A DNA stretch of 64,000 nt. Origin: Parvularcula sp039818345. Lineage in GTDB: Bacteria; Pseudomonadota; Alphaproteobacteria; Caulobacterales; Parvularculaceae. The position numbers were made by a program, and so were the translations under genes. A model generated the notes under the pieces. It was not told the DNA's origin and did no database searches. It was given only the letters and a program-made list of their open reading frames with translations. The stretch is taken from assembly GCA_039818345.1 (NCBI GenBank), contig JBCBUC010000006.1, positions 62,001 through 126,000 of the forward strand. Reading direction: 5' to 3'. Within the stretch, counting starts at the first letter, position 1, and each line of letters begins with the position of its first letter. This document shows positions 59,486 to 64,000 of the stretch, piece after piece.

Positions 59486-60391
59486 TCATCGCTCATCAGC
59501 GTAGCGATCGATAATCGAAAGATAGGTGTTCTGATACTGATCGAGCTGGCTAAGGCTCAAAGAACCTTGCTCAAAGGCAGCCTCGAGCGTTTGGACGTAA
59601 TCCGTGCCCGACGCGTCGTCTTCCCAGCGGTGACCGAGGAATAAAACGGAACGTTGGTCTTCGGTGAGGGCCACCTCGGCCTGACCTTCGTCTTTATTAA
59701 GGGTGTTGAGCGCCCATGCCATAGCGGCTCGCTCGGCTTCCCCATCCTCCGAAAAAATCAGGATGGTCAGCGCATCAATGGCCTTCTCATAGGTGAAGCC
59801 GAGCTCCTCGAAACCCGTCGCCTCCAGCATGCCCGCGTAGAGCGCTGCGACACTGCTCAATTGTAAATCGTCCTTGTCCCCCACATCATTGAGGATGAGG
59901 GCAGGCACACCCGCTGTTTCCTCTGCACCATCGATCAATGAGCATTGCAGGATCATGCCATCCTGCATGAAAACATAACCGATCGCAGAGGTGAGGTGAG
60001 AAAACGTGGCCTCGTCGACTTGGCCAATATAGCGGGCGGAGGCGGTGAGGGAATCGCTTGTTGTCCCTTTATAGCCCCCACGCACCTGATCGACCTCAAA
60101 GGGCGGAAGCGTGAGGTCCCTTCGCAGCTCTTCAATCATTTGGATGCTGAAGGAAGAAAGCTCGCGCGCGAGAGCTGATCCATCAAAGCCGTTCCCCAGC
60201 TGTTTTTGCAGAATGCTTCGCCGTTCATCACCCATGCGTGCACCGCCGTGAATGGGATGCACGGAATAGTTGATGGTACAGGTCCGCGCGTCATGCTCAG
60301 ACGTCGCGTCCGATGTTGCACCGCCGCAACTGACCAAAAGTATCGTGAGAGGCATGACCAGCCAGGCTGGTCGGAACGCAAGCAAGTTCAC
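59486..60391 (-). CDS. Lipoprotein of unknown function beside the purine operon
   Basis: A 301-residue lipoprotein with signal peptide and lipobox LLVSC (acylated C22 from this start). The mature part is acidic and helical, with two further cysteines (RTCTIN, LQCSLI). I do not recognise a family. The GTG at 60391 has AAAGGG at 8 bases; a TTG at 60415 has no ribosome site. It ends exactly where uraH ends on the other strand, leaving no terminator space. It is divergent from the TonB receptor gene. Confidence 0.68.
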   Translation of the reverse strand: MNLLAFRPAWLVMPLTILLVSCGGATSDATSEHDARTCTINYSVHPIHGGARMGDERRSILQKQLGNGFDGSALARELSSFSIQMIEELRRDLTLPPFEVDQVRGGYKGTTSDSLTASARYIGQVDEATFSHLTSAIGYVFMQDGMILQCSLIDGAEETAGVPALILNDVGDKDDLQLSSVAALYAGMLEATGFEELGFTYEKAIDALTILIFSEDGEAERAAMAWALNTLNKDEGQAEVALTEDQRSVLFLGHRWEDDASGTDYVQTLEAAFEQGSLSLSQLDQYQNTYLSIIDRYADER

Positions 60392-60668
60392 AGCGTGAAC
60401 CCTTTCAAAAAGCAAGGCGCTTAGCGGCGTTGAGCCCTCGCAGCAACGCCCGAAACCAACCGCTACAAAAGTGTGGCCAATAAGTCGAACGTGCTAAAAT
60501 GATGGAGCTGAATAACATTTCCGCGTTGACATCGTTTGCAGTGCGAATTTAACATTTTTTTGAAGCGTCGTTCGCTTGTGCACAATCAAAGGGGTAGATG
60601 GGCTCACGGTAGGGGTGAGTGATCGCTCTCATTGCGCGCAGGCGGTGTAAACTAGAGGGTGGCAGACC

Positions 60669-63074
60669 GTGGCTAACGCATCAACTATCAATCATTGTAC
60701 AAAGAAAAGAGGGCGCTCCGGTGCCATGTTGGCGCTTATGGCGTGCTCTGCGCTTTCTGGCGCTGCATGGGCACAAGATGGCGACGGCGACGTGATCGTC
60801 GTGCAGGGTAGCCTCCGTGCGCTTCCTGTCGAAGACGTCGGCTCGGTTTTCGGTTTCGACAAAAACCTTGTGGAAACACCGCGTTCCGCCTCAACCATCA
60901 GTGCTGAGCAAATCGAACGCTTCGGCATCACCGACATTTACGGTCTTGTGGCGCAGACCCCAGGAACGTTCACCAACTCCTTCTTCGGTGTCGGCGGTGC
61001 GCTCGACGTGCGTGGTTCTCCTGGCGAAGTTTATTTCCGAGGTGTTCGTCGCCTCGACAACCCCGGTAACTACCCGACGCCGATCGGTGCGTCGGACCGG
61101 ATCGATATTGTCCGTGGTCCAGCCTCGCCGATCTACGGTCCTGCAAAAATTGGCGGTTACATGAACTTCGTGCCGAAAACGGCGCGGGTTGCAGGTGGTA
61201 ATCTGCTCGATCAGCCGGAAGGTGAAGTCAGCTACACGACCGGCAGCTGGGACAAGAGTGTGCTGACCGGTACCGTGACAGGACCAGCCAATGTTCTGGG
61301 CCAGGAGTTTGGCTACCACGTCTTTGCTCAGGTCGAGAATTCAGGAAGCTATTACAACAACATCGCGACGGACCAAACAATCTTCCAGGCCGCGTTTGAC
61401 ACCTACATCACCGAAAATGTTCGCCTTGAGTTTGGCGGCATGTACCATGATTATTTGGGTGACCAGAACGCCGGTTGGAACCGTCTGACCCAAGATCTTG
61501 TGGACAACGGCACTTACATTACAGGTACCGCGCAGCCTCTTGACACAGACGGCGACGGGCAACTTGCGCCTTCGGAATTTGTTGGTGAGTTCAGTGGTTT
61601 TCGTTTTGGGGCCGATAGTTTCACCGATGCCGATTTCGATCCAATTGTTGCGCTCGAGAATACCGGAACGGCGACGCTCAGCCGACGCGATGTTCTGACC
61701 GGTCCGAATGATCTCCTCGATAACTTGGCGGAGACGCTTTACTTCGACGTGATCTATGAAGGTCCTAATGGTCTCGAGATCAAAAACCAACTCTTCTACG
61801 ACTCCACGGAAAACTTGAACGAAAATGCATACGGCTTTTCGCAGCTCATCGACTCCTGGGTTCTTGAAAACAAATTCGTTGTTTCGAAGGTGTTTGAACT
61901 AGACTTCGCTGAAGTGTCCGCTCAGGCATCGCCGTCCATTCGTTATACGAATTTTGAGCAAGCTGACGACTTCTTCTTCGAGTATTTCCACCGTGTCGAC
62001 CTGACCCAAGGCTATGACGCTTTGTCTGATCGTCTTCTGTCCACGGAAGAAGGCCAAAACTTCTCGGGATATGTCGAGGGTGACTACTTCAACCTTGGCC
62101 TTGCAGCGTTGGTTGATGTCGAAACGGAATTCGGTCTCGCGTTCCTCCTTGGTGGTCGCTATGACTACATTGATGCTGAGGCTGAAGATCGGGTGGAGCT
62201 GTTAATCTTCCCTCCTGATCCGTCCGATCCTGGCTTGGCTGAGGGTGATGACAAGGACGTGGCTTGGTCGTACACTGCCTCAGTTTCCTACGAACTCCCG
62301 TTCGGTGTAATCCCTTATGCGACGTGGTCTGAGCAGTCATCGGTTGTCGCTGGGCAGGGCGCAGAGATTTCGACCGAGAATCTTCGCAACGGTACTTGGT
62401 TGACTGAGGCCACCCTTGAAGAGTTCGGTGTCAAAGGAAGCTTCTTTGACGATCGCCTTTACGCCGCATTTGCTTACTACGAGCAAGAGCGGGTGGACTT
62501 CAGTGCCCAGCAAATCGTGACAAACCAAGCTGTGAAAACAGAAGGTTTCGAAGCTGAATTCCGTTGGTCGGTGACTGACAACTTCTTGTTGACTGGTGCC
62601 TACACCAACACGGAAGTGGTCAACCTGACCGCATTGGAGGAAGGCAGTTTGTTCAGCTTCTTCGGTATCGAAGATTTGGTGAACGTGACCGACCAAACCC
62701 TTCATCTTGGTGGTCAACCCTTTGGCCTTATTCCGATCAGCAGCGAAGACGAGGCCCGCCGGGCAGGTATTCCGGAGAATATCTACTCACTCACGGCGAC
62801 CTATCAATTCGATAACGGTTTAGCTGTCTTTGGTACGGTCACTGATGTGGATGAGGTCTTCTCGGGTCAAAGTCAGGTCGTTGAACTGCCAAGCTATACG
62901 CTCGTCGATCTGGGTGCGTCTTATGAGACAGACAGTTGGCTTTTCCGGGTGAACGTGAAAAACGTGACCAATGAAGAGTACTTCCGTGCTAACTTCACCG
63001 AGCTCTTTGGTTCGTCAATCGCGCTGCCTGAATTGCCGCGCCATGTACAAGCCACGGTGTCGTACAAGTTCTAA
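60669..63074 (+). CDS. TonB-dependent receptor with EF-hand loop, likely purine-related
   Basis: An 801-residue outer-membrane receptor: signal peptide (about residues 1-35), TonB box-like DVIVVQGSLR, plug (DRIDIVRGPASPIYGPAKIGGYMNF about residues 143-167) and a barrel ending with YKF. Residues 292-303 (DTDGDGQLAPSE) form a textbook calcium-binding EF-hand loop, in the barrel part after the plug. GTG start after GAGGGTGG. It lies between the purine-degradation operon and a purine nucleoside permease-like gene, so it probably imports urate, allantoin or nucleosides. That is inference; the substrate is not shown. Confidence 0.87.
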   Translation: MANASTINHCTKKRGRSGAMLALMACSALSGAAWAQDGDGDVIVVQGSLRALPVEDVGSVFGFDKNLVETPRSASTISAEQIERFGITDIYGLVAQTPGTFTNSFFGVGGALDVRGSPGEVYFRGVRRLDNPGNYPTPIGASDRIDIVRGPASPIYGPAKIGGYMNFVPKTARVAGGNLLDQPEGEVSYTTGSWDKSVLTGTVTGPANVLGQEFGYHVFAQVENSGSYYNNIATDQTIFQAAFDTYITENVRLEFGGMYHDYLGDQNAGWNRLTQDLVDNGTYITGTAQPLDTDGDGQLAPSEFVGEFSGFRFGADSFTDADFDPIVALENTGTATLSRRDVLTGPNDLLDNLAETLYFDVIYEGPNGLEIKNQLFYDSTENLNENAYGFSQLIDSWVLENKFVVSKVFELDFAEVSAQASPSIRYTNFEQADDFFFEYFHRVDLTQGYDALSDRLLSTEEGQNFSGYVEGDYFNLGLAALVDVETEFGLAFLLGGRYDYIDAEAEDRVELLIFPPDPSDPGLAEGDDKDVAWSYTASVSYELPFGVIPYATWSEQSSVVAGQGAEISTENLRNGTWLTEATLEEFGVKGSFFDDRLYAAFAYYEQERVDFSAQQIVTNQAVKTEGFEAEFRWSVTDNFLLTGAYTNTEVVNLTALEEGSLFSFFGIEDLVNVTDQTLHLGGQPFGLIPISSEDEARRAGIPENIYSLTATYQFDNGLAVFGTVTDVDEVFSGQSQVVELPSYTLVDLGASYETDSWLFRVNVKNVTNEEYFRANFTELFGSSIALPELPRHVQATVSYKF
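61542..61577 (+). other. EF-hand loop coding segment within the TonB receptor
   Basis: These 36 bases encode the loop with Asp at 1, 3 and 5, Gly at 6, a hydrophobic residue at 8 and Glu at 12. The pattern is unusually perfect for a membrane receptor. Confidence 0.75.
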
Positions 63075-63093
63075 GGCTTATCGTCTAAGCTGA

Positions 63094-63132
63094 AGGGGCC
63101 GCCTGCTCGCTATTGTGCGAGGGGGCGGCCTT
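63094..63132 (+). terminator. Hairpin between the TonB receptor and the purine permease gene
   Basis: GGCCGCC pairs with GGCGGCC and an inner CTCG with CGAG, around a small loop. Only two T follow, so it is probably a partial terminator or mRNA-stabilising structure between two cotranscribed genes. Confidence 0.5.
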
Positions 63133-63153
63133 CCACGTTCCAAGGGAGAGAGA

Positions 63154-64000
63154 ATGAACAACGCCCCCCGCCGTCCCGCTTCAAAATTCCTCCGCCACAC
63201 GGCATTGGGTCTTCTGGCCGCAATAGGCCTGGCCGCCTGCGGTGCGGAGCCTGTCAGCACCGAGACCGTCTCGGCGCCGGACGTCATCATCGACCCCAAT
63301 GATTGCCAGCCTGGCTACGCATGCTCTGATCCAATCCCGGTGAAAGCCGTTGTTGTGACCATGTTCGAGATTGGCGAGGACGAGGGCGATCTCGCTGGTG
63401 AGTTCCAGCTTTGGAAAGAGCGCCGCAACCTCAATGTGCAGATTCCTTTCCCGCATTCCCATCACGATCTCTTTTTAGAAGAAGACACCGGTATTCTCGT
63501 CATGGTCACCGGCATCGGCACCATGAAGTCCACGTCCTCGATTATGGCGCTCGGTCTCGACCAGCGGTTTGATCTTTCCCAGGCCTATTGGTTGGTGGCC
63601 GGTATTGCCGGTATTGATCCAGAAGATGCCACAATCGGTTCAGCCGCTTGGGCACATTACCTTATTGACGGTGATCTCAGCCATGAAATCGATCCGCGCG
63701 AGATCCCTGAGGACTGGAAATATGGCTATTTTGCTCGCGGTACGGACGGTCCGAACGCGACTGTTCCTCCCGAACCAACCGGAGAACTGTTCGTCCTCAA
63801 TGAAGGTCTCCGTGACTGGGCTTACGAATTGACCAAGGACATTGATATTCCTGAATCGGAAGGCCTGATCGCCGAACGTGAGCAGTTCACGGAGCATGAG
63901 ATGGCGCGAACCTCGCCAAAGATCATGAAGGGTGACCACGTTGCCGCGATGACCTTTTGGCATGGCGAGATGATGAACGATTGGGCCAATGACTGGGTCA
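63154..64000 (+). CDS. Purine nucleoside permease (NUP) family lipoprotein, cut by the window end
   Basis: At least 282 residues; the C terminus lies outside the window. A signal peptide ends in lipobox LAAC (C29). The mature part contains VKAVVVTMFEIGEDEGDLAGEF and LVMVTGIGTMKSTSSIMALGL, typical of the NUP family, whose core resembles nucleoside phosphorylases. Such proteins are reported to take part in purine nucleoside uptake. CAAGGGAGAGAGA precedes the ATG. It follows the EF-hand TonB receptor, and both are probably cotranscribed. Confidence 0.8.
   Translation, partial: MNNAPRRPASKFLRHTALGLLAAIGLAACGAEPVSTETVSAPDVIIDPNDCQPGYACSDPIPVKAVVVTMFEIGEDEGDLAGEFQLWKERRNLNVQIPFPHSHHDLFLEEDTGILVMVTGIGTMKSTSSIMALGLDQRFDLSQAYWLVAGIAGIDPEDATIGSAAWAHYLIDGDLSHEIDPREIPEDWKYGYFARGTDGPNATVPPEPTGELFVLNEGLRDWAYELTKDIDIPESEGLIAEREQFTEHEMARTSPKIMKGDHVAAMTFWHGEMMNDWANDWV

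Overview
The window looks like a stretch of chromosome from a fairly GC-rich, Gram-negative alphaproteobacterium, probably marine or aquatic and possibly of the Parvularcula/Caulobacterales type. The evidence is gene content: a CpdR-type response regulator beside an N-formylglutamate amidohydrolase, a plsX-fabH-ihfA-merR block, BamE divergent from a Cbp3-like cytochrome bc1 chaperone and a DUF177 protein, lon followed by an HU gene, lipA followed by a RatA/Coq10-like gene, a class II (B12) ribonucleotide reductase, and three large TonB-dependent receptors. The genus is a guess. I see no phage, insertion sequence, CRISPR array or rRNA.

Layout. 1-2.8 kb: a quorum-sensing locus, with luxR facing tail to tail an operon of luxI, an 81-residue protein and a phytanoyl-CoA dioxygenase-like oxygenase. 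2.9-6.1 kb: a split zinc-transport locus of the Zrg type (His-rich DUF2796 protein and DUF3299 protein on +, FtsX-like permease and ATPase on -). 6.3-15.2 kb: a Tat-exported dienelactone hydrolase-like protein, GDPD, tRNA-Ser(GCU), a SprA-like protein, trmJ, a double cold-shock protein, nrdJ and a VOC protein. 15.2-28.3 kb: two TonB receptors, a MaoC protein, a quinone oxidoreductase, an MFS carrier, a DUF2061 membrane protein with a Fur-box-like palindrome, lon, chorismate mutase, HU and a glycosyltransferase. 28.4-46.4 kb: housekeeping genes (pyrG, rpmF, eno, ftsB, lipA, ratA, bamE, cbp3, DUF177, merR, ihfA, fabH, plsX, cpdR) with tRNA-Pro(GGG) and tRNA-Val(CAC). Here the usual alphaproteobacterial order is disturbed: no pdh genes lie between ftsB and lipA, and the plsX to tRNA-Pro block is inverted.

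46.5-50.1 kb: an acidic-linker outer-membrane barrel protein, an EF-hand protein, a TetR regulator and a bile-acid-symporter-family carrier. 50.3-59.5 kb: ten overlapping + strand genes that together make a urate-to-oxalate route. HpyO, UraH and UraD would convert urate to (S)-allantoin; PuuE, HpxK and the ureidoglycine aminotransferase would convert allantoin to oxalurate; HpxX, HpxY, HpxW and HpxZ would process oxalurate and oxamate. A lipoprotein follows tail to tail. The window closes with a TonB receptor carrying a perfect EF-hand loop and a lipoprotein of the purine nucleoside permease family (cut by the window end), which suggests that purine capture at the outer membrane is coupled to the catabolic operon.

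The best candidates for something undescribed are the luxI/81-aa/dioxygenase operon, the EF-hand TonB receptor next to the purine cluster, and a possible small RNA near 44.5 kb. All functions are read from sequence alone, and no database search was run.
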